Shown: piece after piece, positions 7,615-15,044 of the stretch
Layout: every line of letters begins with the position of its first letter
Numbering within the stretch: the first letter of the stretch is position 1
Assembly: GCA_018713585.1 (NCBI GenBank)
Contig: DVON01000027.1
Span: 1-43,373 of the forward strand
Source: Candidatus Pullilachnospira stercoravium
GTDB taxonomy: Bacteria; Bacillota; Clostridia; Lachnospirales; Lachnospiraceae
DNA length: 43,373 nucleotides
Direction of reading: 5' to 3'
Notes under the pieces: generated by a model
Seen by the model: the letters and a program-made list of their open reading frames with translations, nothing else
Database searches by the model: none
Told to the model about the DNA's origin: nothing
Position numbers and translations under genes: made by a program

Positions 7615-8820
7615 TCAGCGCTGCTCGCTGGAGATCATCTCCAGAATTTTATCGAGAATACGGACCGCAGTTTCCTCCTTGCTCATCAGGGGAAGCTCCG
7701 TTTCCTCCTTCTCTGTAATCAGAGTCACCACATTGGTGTCGCCCGCAAATCCGGCTCCCGGTACTTTCAGGTTGTTGGCCACAATCATATCCAGGTTCTT
7801 TTTCGCAAGCTTCGCTCTGGAATTACCCAGCATATTTTCCGTCTCCATGGAAAATCCGCAGAGAAACTGACCTGGCCGTTTCTTACTTCCCAGACTGGCA
7901 AGAATATCTTCCGTTCTCTCCAGACGTATTTCCGCGGTATCCTCCGTTTTTTTAATTTTTTCACTGCTGACGATGGCGGGACGGTAATCGGCCACTGCGG
8001 CAGCTTTTATCACAATGTCCTGATCAGGGAACGCCTTTGTCACGGCTTCATACATCTCATGAGCTGTGGTGATCTCCACCGTCTTCACAAACCGGGGCGG
8101 CGCGATACTGGTTTTTCCCGTCACAAGGGTCACATCCGCGCCCCTCAGACTGCAGATTTTCGCCAGGGCATATCCCATCTTTCCTGTGGAATGGTTGGTC
8201 AGATAGCGGACCGGATCCACCGGCTCCCTGGTGGGGCCCGCCGTTACCAGAATCTTCTTCCCGGCCAGGTCTTTTTCAAAGGCAACGCTGCGCTCAATAT
8301 AGTCCACCAGCACCTCCGGCTCCGGAAGCTTCCCGGCTCCCACATCCTTACAGGCCAGCAGCCCCACCGCGGGCTGCACCACCTCATAGCCGAACCGCTC
8401 CAGCTTCTTCAGGTTGTCCTGCACAATGGGATTTTCAAACATGTTGGTGTTCATGGCCGGTGCCACAATCTTCGGGCAACGGCAGGCCATCACCGTGGTG
8501 GTCAGCATATCATCGGCAATTCCGCCGGCCAGCTTCCCGATCACATTTGCCGAAGCCGGAGCGATCATCACCACATCCGCCTGCTTTGCCAGCGACACAT
8601 GCTCCACACTGAACTGGAAATTCCGGTCAAAGGTATCCACCAGACACTTGTTTCCTGTCAGCGTCTCAAAGGTAATGGGATTGATAAAGTTGGTGGCATT
8701 TGCTGTCATCAGCACATGCACATTGGCGTGAAGCTTGCCCAGCATACTTGCAAGGCTGGCAGCCTTGTAGGCGGCAATGCTTCCGCTTACGCCCAAGAGC
8801 ACTGTTTTCCCTCTCAGCAT
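7615..8820 (-). CDS. coaBC: Bifunctional phosphopantothenoylcysteine decarboxylase / phosphopantothenate-cysteine ligase
   Basis: CoaBC joins cysteine to phosphopantothenate and decarboxylates the product to phosphopantetheine. The N-terminal flavin-dependent CoaC half has GVSGSIAAYKA, the active-site PASANVIGKLAGGIADDML and PAMNTNMFENP. The C-terminal CoaB half begins near residue 180 with KKILVTAGPTREPVDPVRYL and contains NHSTGKMGYALA and ADYRP. It has 401 aa, a normal length. The track start (8850) reads into a repeat; CAGGAGGAAATT precedes the ATG at 8820, which is right. A promoter with TATAAT lies about 180 nt upstream, and the tandem repeat lies inside the leader. Confidence 0.96.
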   Translation of the reverse strand: MLRGKTVLLGVSGSIAAYKAASLASMLGKLHANVHVLMTANATNFINPITFETLTGNKCLVDTFDRNFQFSVEHVSLAKQADVVMIAPASANVIGKLAGGIADDMLTTTVMACRCPKIVAPAMNTNMFENPIVQDNLKKLERFGYEVVQPAVGLLACKDVGAGKLPEPEVLVDYIERSVAFEKDLAGKKILVTAGPTREPVDPVRYLTNHSTGKMGYALAKICSLRGADVTLVTGKTSIAPPRFVKTVEITTAHEMYEAVTKAFPDQDIVIKAAAVADYRPAIVSSEKIKKTEDTAEIRLERTEDILASLGSKKRPGQFLCGFSMETENMLGNSRAKLAKKNLDMIVANNLKVPGAGFAGDTNVVTLITEKEETELPLMSKEETAVRILDKILEMISSEQR

Positions 8821-8834
8821 AATTTCCTCCTGTT

Positions 8835-8946
8835 CCGGCCGTATGGCCATGAAGGTATCCCCGTGGGATTTCCTCTCTTTCCGGCCGTATGGCCATAAAG
8901 GTATCCCCCTGTGGGATTTCCTCTCTTTCTGGCCGCATGGCCATTG
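8835..8946 (+). repeat. Dispersed GGCC-palindrome repeat, tandem copies B (three units)
   Basis: Cores GGCCGTATGGCCAT, GGCCGTATGGCCAT and GGCCGCATGGCCAT begin at about 8837, 8883 and 8931 (spacing 46 and 48 nt). They are joined by the linker AAGGTATCC...GGGATTTCCTCTCTTT. On the minus strand the units read in frame as MAIRPEREEIPRG-like peptides, which explains the spurious N-terminal extension of coaBC in the ORF track. Confidence 0.85.
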
Positions 8947-8997
8947 GTCCGTGCATCCGAATTTGTAATGCCGGACTTTTCCAAAATACCAGCTATT

Positions 8998-9026
8998 ATT
9001 ATAGTCTCCGCCTTATGAAAAAGCAA
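8998..9026 (-). promoter_or_regulatory. Promoter of the coaBC operon
   Basis: On the minus strand TTGCTT (9021-9026) and TATAAT (8998-9003) with a 17-nt spacer. The resulting leader of about 170 nt crosses the tandem GGCC repeats before the coaBC ribosome site. Confidence 0.65.
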
Positions 9027-9052
9027 TACGCAGATTATTCTCCAAATCTGAG

Positions 9053-9183
9053 TGTAATTGTTCAGCTCTCCTCTGTCCCGCTACATTCGCCACGGGATCC
9101 CGAGGGCTCCGGGCGTCAGGCTGCGAAAAATGAGGCTGCATGTATACTTTTGTAACGGTGAATCCCGAAATCCGAACTGTTAC
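9053..9183 (-). repeat. Diverged copy of the 143-bp palindromic element
   Basis: On the minus strand it starts AGTAACAGTTCGG and ends AGAGCTGAACAATTACA. Internal blocks CGCAGCCTGACGCCCG and CTCGGGATCCCG match the elements at 13782 and 35821, but with many substitutions. It looks like an old, decayed copy. Confidence 0.65.
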
Positions 9184-9193
9184 TAAAAAATTA

Positions 9194-9397
9194 CTAAATC
9201 GAAGAATTTTGAAAAAATACTTTCAGATCGGGAAAAGCGGCTAAATAGGAGAGAATCCTGAAAAAAGATGCCTTCAAGACCGGGAAAAGCAGCTAAACCA
9301 GTGAAAAGCCTGAAAAAAGATACTTTCAAGACCAGGGAAAGCGGCTAAATCGGGAATAAATTTCAAAAAAGATGCTTTCTGGCCCGGGAAAACCCGG
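9194..9397. repeat. Four degenerate tandem repeats of about 47-53 bp
   Basis: Units begin CTAAAT or CTAAAC at about 9194, 9241, 9293 and 9345. Each contains a GAAAAAAGATNCTTTC-like block and ends GGGAAAAGCGG or a variant. Divergence between units is substantial. No function is evident. Confidence 0.7.
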
Positions 9398-9535
9398 ACT
9401 GGAGTTTGACTGCCATGAACTGCCTTATTCTCTGATATCTTTTGTTCTCTGGTAAAGAAAAATTTATTAACATCTGGTGCATTTGCTAGATTTATTTGGC
9501 AATTGCCTGTAATTATGTTATGGCAGCACACAGGA

Positions 9536-9576
9536 AAAGGCAGGAGTCAAACATACAAAATCTGTCTCCTGCCTTT
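9536..9576 (-). terminator. Intrinsic terminator after the DUF2298 gene
   Basis: AAAGGCAGGAG / CTCCTGCCTTT is a perfect 11-bp stem with a 19-nt loop, about 90 nt past the stop of the minus-strand gene. The tail TTTTCCTG is moderately U-rich. Confidence 0.65.
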
Positions 9577-9664
9577 CAAAAACAACATAATCAATTTTTA
9601 CCGTTACCTTCCGGTAAACTCTCCATATTGCCTTTCCTTATATTTCCGTTCCAGTTCCGCCGAA

Positions 9665-11941
9665 TCAGCGTTCTCCCACCCGGACAATATACGTTCCGCT
9701 GGTCTCATCCCGGAACACGATCTCTCCCAGCCCCGCAAGGAACTGGTCATTCAGCTGGTCTCCGTATTTTTCCCGTTCCATGGAACCCACAAAAATGTAA
9801 GACACATCCAGTTCTTCCACCAGACGGGCGGCCGTCTCCGGGTCTGCGGCGGTGTAGATGGCTTCCACCTGGGCGGATTTTTCATTGAGATCCTCAATAT
9901 TTCCCCGCCAGAGCCATTCGTGGACGTACCAGCCCAGCACCGTGGGCAGTCCCGTCATGGCCGACACCCGCTCGTAATCGCTGTAGCTGTCCCCGTTGGC
10001 CTCCAGCACCACCGGCTGGCCCTCCACATGGTCGTTCAGCCAGCGGATGGCCGCGGCGTCCTCCGGAAAATCCGTCTCCAGAAATGCCGTGGCGTCCAGC
10101 CCCTGATACAGTTCCCGGTTCCACACCTGGCCGAACCAGGAATGTACGGCTGTACCCACATAACAGCAGCAGCCCGCAAAGCACACAAATCCGGCGGTCA
10201 TCAGTGCCTTCCGGATCCGGTGTTTTTTCGCCAGCCACAGCCGCACAAAGGCGTAGGCCATCACCATGCCGAACATCATGAACGCCTGATACGTCAGTTT
10301 GAACATGGTATTGGAGCGGGCATACTCTTTTTCATAGATATCCCGCACATAAACCAGCTCCGGAATCAGGATCAGCCCGATGGCGGAAAATCCCAGGATC
10401 ACTCCGAAAAAATCCGCGGAGGGCGGCAGAAGCTTTCCCGGCTTCCGATCCCGGAACACACAGACCATAAATACCAGCGTCACCAAAAAAGGCAGTCCCC
10501 AGATCAGCCACCACTGATAGGGGCGGGTATGATTCTGGGCCAGGGCGATGCCGTTGACCATGGTTTCAAAGGTGGCGGTGAAGGGCAGGGCAAACACCGT
10601 TCCCAGAAAGAGCACCCACACCGCATGGATCAGGCTGGTCAGGGCCGTACACCGCAGCGCCTCCCGGCGGTTCCGCTGCCGGCTGTATTTCAGGTAATTG
10701 CAGTAGATCACCCCCAGGCCGCCCATCACATAGTAGATCACAAAATCCCAGTAGTTGGTCCAGTGAAACAGGCCGATAAAAAATCCCAGCAGCCACACAT
10801 AGGGTTCCAGAAGAGCCTGCCGCACCGCCGCCCGCCATCCTGCCGCGGCGATTTCCCCTTCCGCTTTTCTCGCATAGCGCTGCACCATGGCGTAAACCAG
10901 ACAGATCAGCGCCAGCACAAACATCACATTAACCACATGGGCGTGCAGGTCCCCCAGCACGAAAGAATAAGAAGGAAATTCATGGATGGTTTTGTCATTT
11001 CCTTCCGGATAATAGCCGATATACCGGGTGGAATTGGGAAACCAGTAGGTGTAATCTCCCTGGGGAAGTCCCAGGAGATTCTTCACCCATGGGATCACCT
11101 TTCCCACCAGCACATAGTGCATATTTCCCGCCAGACTGACTCCGGCGCCGGCCAGCAGGCCGCCCAGCGCCGCCGTCCATCCCGCTTTGGCCGCCACTGC
11201 CTTCCGCGTTTTGGCCAGATGATCCAGCAACATCTGCCGCACCAGGGTAAACGGCAGCACAAAGGCAAAGGACGCCACAAAGGTTCTCATGATATTATAC
11301 GTCTTCTCCACCCCTGTGCCGGTGAGCTTTGTGAGAAATACGGCGAAATACTGACCGCCGTAATAGTAGTTGATGGTCCCTTCACTGTACCAGAGATCCC
11401 GGACCGGCAGCGTGTCGCTGCGCATCATGGCCATCATAAATCCGTAGTCCATGAATTTCTCCGTCCCGTAGGCCGCCGGACGGAATCCCGCGAAGTAGGT
11501 CCACAGAAGGAAAAACAGGACAAACAGCAGCTCTCCGTCCACCATGGCTCCCATATGCCGCTCCGTGAACATTCCCCGGTAGGCCTGGGGCCGCACTTTT
11601 CTCATCCGGAAACCCAAACCCCAGCAGGCCACGCCGGTGACCACAGCCGCCCCCAGGCATACATATGGCCGGAAGGGCAGCAGGCCGCAGGTTACGGATA
11701 CCCAGGCCAGAAATCCCGAAAAAGCCACGCCCAGCACTTTGGATACCATCCAACCCCGGTCCGCGAAATCCCTGAACAACAGGGACGTCAGGGGATAGCA
11801 GGCCACCCCCAGAAGCACAGACATCAGCCACCATTTCAGAAATACATCCGCGTCCTCTCCCAGAAGCCAGATACTTCCTGCCAGCAGTATGCCGGTCAGA
11901 ATCAGTTTTGCCAGCGTCCAGATCTGTCTGTTATTTTTCAC
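9665..11941 (-). CDS. DUF2298-family polytopic membrane protein
   Basis: A 758-aa protein with many hydrophobic segments spread over nearly the full length and a soluble C-terminal domain (from about residue 620). Family-like motifs are LWYSEGTINYYYGGQYF and PSYSFVLGDLHAHVVNV, where the conserved Asp-Leu-His-Ala-His lies between membrane helices. The fold is probably related to GT-C glycosyltransferases, so it may add sugars from a lipid carrier on the outer face; this is inference. The start codon is GTG: AACAAGGAGGCAGAAA precedes GTGAAAAATAAC. It lies 113 nt downstream of a GT2 gene that could supply a lipid-linked sugar. The substrate is unknown. Confidence 0.82.
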   Translation of the reverse strand: MKNNRQIWTLAKLILTGILLAGSIWLLGEDADVFLKWWLMSVLLGVACYPLTSLLFRDFADRGWMVSKVLGVAFSGFLAWVSVTCGLLPFRPYVCLGAAVVTGVACWGLGFRMRKVRPQAYRGMFTERHMGAMVDGELLFVLFFLLWTYFAGFRPAAYGTEKFMDYGFMMAMMRSDTLPVRDLWYSEGTINYYYGGQYFAVFLTKLTGTGVEKTYNIMRTFVASFAFVLPFTLVRQMLLDHLAKTRKAVAAKAGWTAALGGLLAGAGVSLAGNMHYVLVGKVIPWVKNLLGLPQGDYTYWFPNSTRYIGYYPEGNDKTIHEFPSYSFVLGDLHAHVVNVMFVLALICLVYAMVQRYARKAEGEIAAAGWRAAVRQALLEPYVWLLGFFIGLFHWTNYWDFVIYYVMGGLGVIYCNYLKYSRQRNRREALRCTALTSLIHAVWVLFLGTVFALPFTATFETMVNGIALAQNHTRPYQWWLIWGLPFLVTLVFMVCVFRDRKPGKLLPPSADFFGVILGFSAIGLILIPELVYVRDIYEKEYARSNTMFKLTYQAFMMFGMVMAYAFVRLWLAKKHRIRKALMTAGFVCFAGCCCYVGTAVHSWFGQVWNRELYQGLDATAFLETDFPEDAAAIRWLNDHVEGQPVVLEANGDSYSDYERVSAMTGLPTVLGWYVHEWLWRGNIEDLNEKSAQVEAIYTAADPETAARLVEELDVSYIFVGSMEREKYGDQLNDQFLAGLGEIVFRDETSGTYIVRVGER

Positions 11942-12054
11942 TTTCTGCCTCCTTGTTCTTTCACAACACGGGAAAATCCCCGCGTCTTTTTGCCCGTCCC
12001 CATTCAGAGGGCGCGTCCGGTCTCATATTTTTCCGGACTTACACCTCCCGGATT

Positions 12055-12774
12055 TCAGAGGGTCTTTCTGAGATTCCGGAAATCCCGCACCGCATGCAGG
12101 CCGATACGAACGATTTTCTTCATGTTCAGAGAATTTTTTCCGCCCCTTCTGGGCCCGAAAAAAATGGGATAATAGGTGACTCCCATTCCACTGCGGATGT
12201 AAATCACGGTCATCAGCACATTGGCCAGCGGGTGGTTTTCCGGAATCTTCCGGATCACCTGCTCCAGCTGATCCGCCCGCATCAGCCGGAACGGCGTGTT
12301 TGCGTCCTCCGTGCGGCAACCGAAGATCACCCGGATCACCGCCCGGAGCGTCCGGGTCACCAGCACCCGCTGCCAGCCGTCCATCCGGTGCACACGGCTG
12401 CCGATCAGAAGGCCGCCCCGCCCTCTCTCCTTCCACAGCTTATCAAAATCCGCCGGATCCGTCTGTCCGTCCGAATCCGTCTGAAATACATAGTCGGCGC
12501 CTTCCGCCAGCGCGCACCGGTAACCGTAAAGCACCGTGGCGCCGTGGCCCTGGTTTTCCTTGTGCACTGCCCGCAGGCAGGGATACTGCCGCATCAGTCC
12601 TCCCAGCAGTTTCCAGCTGCCGTCTGTGCTGCCGTCGTCAATGATAAACAGACGGCTGTTTTTCCCGGACCGCTGGGCCACCGGATGCCACTGGCGCACC
12701 ACCTCTTCCAGGTTGCTCTCCTCATTATAGGCCGGGATCACAATGATCAGCCGGTCCTCACTGTTTTCTGTCAT
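12055..12774 (-). CDS. GT2 family glycosyltransferase (DPM/GtrB-like)
   Basis: A 239-aa GT-A enzyme. Visible are IVIPAYNEESNLEE at the N terminus, the nucleotide-binding FIIDDGSTDGS, QGHGATVLYGYRCAL, and the metal-binding TDSDGQTDP. There are no clear C-terminal membrane helices, so it resembles soluble dolichyl/polyprenyl-phosphate sugar synthases. The ORF track starts at 12879, but the ATG at 12774 has GGGGAGCAGT just before it and matches the family N terminus. It overlaps the 3' end of the AraC gene by 17 nt, so the two are coupled. With the downstream DUF2298 protein it suggests a two-step envelope glycosylation pathway. Confidence 0.87.
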   Translation of the reverse strand: MTENSEDRLIIVIPAYNEESNLEEVVRQWHPVAQRSGKNSRLFIIDDGSTDGSWKLLGGLMRQYPCLRAVHKENQGHGATVLYGYRCALAEGADYVFQTDSDGQTDPADFDKLWKERGRGGLLIGSRVHRMDGWQRVLVTRTLRAVIRVIFGCRTEDANTPFRLMRADQLEQVIRKIPENHPLANVLMTVIYIRSGMGVTYYPIFFGPRRGGKNSLNMKKIVRIGLHAVRDFRNLRKTL

Positions 12775-13639
12775 ACTGCTCCCCTTTAATCTGCCTTCGA
12801 TATTCTTTGGGAGACATCCCATATTCCTTCCGGAACGCCCGGAAAAAACTGGAATAATCCCGAAATCCGCACAACACATACACCTGGCTGATGGGCGTTT
12901 CCCCCGCCAGCAGGAACCTGCAGGCCTCCAGGCGTTTCTTCAGTATATACTGGTGCAGGCTCAGCCCGCCATTTTCCTTAAATAAATGGGCGATGTGGTA
13001 TTTGCTCAGGTAAAATTCCCCTGCAATCCGATCCAGCGTCAGTTCCCCGTCAAGATGCGTCTCCACATAGCCGCAGATTTTTTCAAAGACACTCTGCTCT
13101 CCGTTTTCCTCCGGATGCTCCCTTTCATAGAGCAGCCGGTTCAGATAAAGCAGAAGCCGCTCCAGCAGCAGCCGCTGTTCCACTTCTGTCCCATAGTGGC
13201 CGCTGTGCATCTCCTCAATCAGTTCAAACAGCCGGTTCTGAACCCTTCCCGCCTCCAGCGGGTCACAGGAAAACCGGAACAAACCTTTGCCTGCCCGCTC
13301 CTTCAGGCCGCCGAAGCAGCTGCTTTTCTCCTGCAGTTCTTCCCAGAAGCTCTGACTCACCCAGAGAATCACTCTCCGGTAAGGCTTCTCCCAGCCGCCG
13401 AACCGGGGAAAATGCACCGTATCCGGCGGAATTACCAGAAAATCCCCGGAAAGCAGCTCCGCCCCCTCATCCCCCGCCTGCATCCGCACCTTTCCCTCCA
13501 GGAAAAAGTAAATCTCATAGCAGGAATGGCTGTGGGGCTGCACCGGCTCCAGATACGTGTCACTGTAGTAATACAGCTCAAAATCCTCCCGGATCATCTG
13601 CTGTCTTCTGGTAAATTCTGATTTCAGGCTGTTTTTCAT
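12758..13639 (-). CDS. AraC-family transcriptional regulator
   Basis: A 293-aa regulator with an N-terminal cupin (HSHSCYEIYFFLEGKVRM, LVIPPDTVHFP) that would bind a small ligand. The C-terminal pair of helix-turn-helix motifs covers about the last 100 residues, with LTLDRIAGEFYLSKYHIAHLFK and the signature DYSSFFRAFRKEYGMSPKEYR. GGAGATTTCG lies before the ATG at 13639, which I use instead of the track start at 13693. It is divergent from uxuAB, so control of hexuronate genes is plausible. It also heads its own operon with the GT2 and DUF2298 genes. The promoter is at 13692-13720. Confidence 0.9.
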   Translation of the reverse strand: MKNSLKSEFTRRQQMIREDFELYYYSDTYLEPVQPHSHSCYEIYFFLEGKVRMQAGDEGAELLSGDFLVIPPDTVHFPRFGGWEKPYRRVILWVSQSFWEELQEKSSCFGGLKERAGKGLFRFSCDPLEAGRVQNRLFELIEEMHSGHYGTEVEQRLLLERLLLYLNRLLYEREHPEENGEQSVFEKICGYVETHLDGELTLDRIAGEFYLSKYHIAHLFKENGGLSLHQYILKKRLEACRFLLAGETPISQVYVLCGFRDYSSFFRAFRKEYGMSPKEYRRQIKGEQYDRKQ

Positions 13640-13691
13640 CGAAATCTCCATTTCTTTATGCTGCCGCGGCACAGTATTGCCGCCGAACCTC

Positions 13692-13720
13692 ATTATAACC
13701 GATCACCGCAATATTTACAA
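13692..13720 (-). promoter_or_regulatory. Promoter of the AraC-GT2-DUF2298 operon
   Basis: On the minus strand TTGTAA (13715-13720) and a consensus TATAAT (13692-13697), spacer 17 nt, about 50 nt before the araC-type start. Confidence 0.7.
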
Positions 13721-13781
13721 TGTTTCTGCCAACTTCGCCAATCGAATTTTCGCTGAAATTCCTGTAGACTGTAAACAAAAA

Positions 13782-13924
13782 GTTACAGTTCAGCCTTCCG
13801 GCTTCACTGCCACAAAAGCATGCACACAGGCTGCGGGAAACGCAGCCTGGCGCCCGCAGGCCTCGGGATCCCGCTGCAAAAGCAGCGTGACACCTCGCGG
13901 GACAGTAGAAGGCTGAACTGTTAC
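13782..13924 (+). repeat. 143-bp palindromic element, copy 1 (MITE-like)
   Basis: The ends are inverted: GTTACAGTTCAGCCTTC at the left and GAAGGCTGAACTGTTAC at the right. Inside are the hairpins GGCTGCG-GGAAA-CGCAGCC and GCTGC-AAAA-GCAGC. It carries no ORF of its own. A near-identical copy lies at 35821-35963. It sits between an AraC gene and uxuA, so it would be transcribed as a folded leader if the uxuA promoter lies upstream. Confidence 0.88.
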
Positions 13925-13934
13925 GAAAAAAACA

Positions 13935-13962
13935 CCTGGGCCATTCGGCCGGAAAGGAGAAA
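13935..13962 (-). repeat. GGCC-palindrome repeat, copy C, fused to the uxuA ribosome site
   Basis: GGGCCATTCGGCCGGAAAGG is followed by AGAAAAT and the uxuA ATG. The palindrome abuts the Shine-Dalgarno sequence, as it does in front of coaBC and, less closely, the MFS gene. Confidence 0.55.
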
Positions 13963-13964
13963 AT

Positions 13965-15044
13965 ATGGAAATGACGCTTCGTTGGTATGGGAGTGGGTAT
14001 GATACGGTCACCCTGGAACAGATCCGGCAGATTCCGGGGGTGACGGGCGTGATCACCACCCTGTACGGCACAAAACCGGGGGAGGTGTGGTCCCGCCGGG
14101 ACATTCACGCGCTGAAGGAGGAGGTGGAGGCGGCCGGCCTGCACATTGCGGGCATTGAGAGTGTGAATATTCACGACGCCATCAAGACCGGCGCTCCCGA
14201 AAGGGATACCTACATTGACAATTACATTGCCACCCTCCGCCATCTGGGCCAGGAGGATATCCATCTGGTCTGCTACAATTTTATGCCGGTATTTGACTGG
14301 ACCAGAACCGAGCTGGCCAGAAAACGGCCGGACGGCTCCACAGTGCTGGCTTATTCCCAGAAACAGGTGGACGCCCTGGATCCGGAAACCATGTTCGCCT
14401 CCGTGGACGCGGGAAGCGGCGGATTTGTCATGCCCGGCTGGGAACCGGACCGGCTGGCGCATCTGAAGGATCTGTTCGCCATGTACCGCCAGGTGGATGA
14501 GGAGGCGCTGTTCGCCAATCTAAAATATTTTCTGGAAAGGATCCTGCCGGTCTGCCGGGAATATGACATTTCTATGGCCATCCACCCGGACGATCCCGCC
14601 TGGAGTGTTTTCGGCCTGCCCCGGATCATCACCTGCAAAGAGAATCTTCTCCGGATGATGGAGATGGTGGACGATCCCCACAACGGCGTCACCCTCTGCA
14701 CCGGATCTCTGGGAACCAATCCGGACAATGACCTGGTGGATATCATCCACTCCCTGAAGGGCCGGATCCATTTCGCCCATGTGCGCAACCTGAAATACAA
14801 CACCAGAGATGATTTTGAGGAGGCGGCCCATCTTTCCTCAGACGGAAGCTTTGATATGTACGCCATCATGAAAGCTCTGTACGACATCGGCTTTACCGGC
14901 CCCATCCGCCCGGATCACGGCAGAATGATCTGGGGAGAAAAGGCCATGCCAGGCTACGGCCTTTACGACCGGGCGCTGGGGGCTGCCTATCTGAACGGTT
15001 TATGGGAAGCCATCGAAAAGCAGGGAAAGGAGCGTTCTATATGA
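13965..15044 (+). CDS. uxuA: Mannonate dehydratase
   Basis: UxuA dehydrates D-mannonate to 2-keto-3-deoxygluconate in the glucuronate branch. The N terminus MTLRWYGSGYDTVTLEQIRQ, then GIESVNIHDAIK, CYNFMPVFDWTRT, HPDDPAWSVFGLPR, CTGSLG and IRPDHGRMIW are typical of the UxuA TIM-barrel family with its metal-binding His, Cys and Asp. It has 359 aa, normal length. GGAAAGGAGAAAAT precedes the ATG. The stop overlaps the uxuB start as ATGA, so the two genes are translationally coupled. The AraC-type gene on the other side is a candidate regulator. Confidence 0.96.
   Translation: MEMTLRWYGSGYDTVTLEQIRQIPGVTGVITTLYGTKPGEVWSRRDIHALKEEVEAAGLHIAGIESVNIHDAIKTGAPERDTYIDNYIATLRHLGQEDIHLVCYNFMPVFDWTRTELARKRPDGSTVLAYSQKQVDALDPETMFASVDAGSGGFVMPGWEPDRLAHLKDLFAMYRQVDEEALFANLKYFLERILPVCREYDISMAIHPDDPAWSVFGLPRIITCKENLLRMMEMVDDPHNGVTLCTGSLGTNPDNDLVDIIHSLKGRIHFAHVRNLKYNTRDDFEEAAHLSSDGSFDMYAIMKALYDIGFTGPIRPDHGRMIWGEKAMPGYGLYDRALGAAYLNGLWEAIEKQGKERSI

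Larger units (their letters stand above)
8821..9664. other. 844-bp intergenic region rich in repeats
   Basis: It holds the three-copy GGCC repeat (8835-8946), the coaBC promoter, a diverged copy of the 143-bp element (9053-9183), four degenerate tandem units (9194-9397) and the terminator of the DUF2298 gene (9536-9576). The ORFs in the track here are short and mostly low-complexity. I see no credible gene. Confidence 0.7.
13640..13964. other. Divergent intergenic region between araC-type gene and uxuA
   Basis: It contains the araC promoter (13692-13720), a full 143-bp palindromic element (13782-13924) and, right before uxuA, a GGCC repeat core merged with the ribosome site. No convincing + strand promoter for uxuA is visible; it must lie upstream of or inside the element. 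Confidence 0.6.

Noticed and set aside
9053-9183. Possible CRISPR or tRNA-like structure in the repeat-rich gap
   Set aside because: Repeats are not evenly spaced with unique spacers and no cloverleaf can be drawn; it is a decayed copy of the 143-bp element.
9503-12172. 889-aa plus-strand ORF opposite the DUF2298 gene
   Set aside because: His/Gln/Pro/Arg-rich shadow of the real minus-strand gene, with no family motif and no ribosome site.
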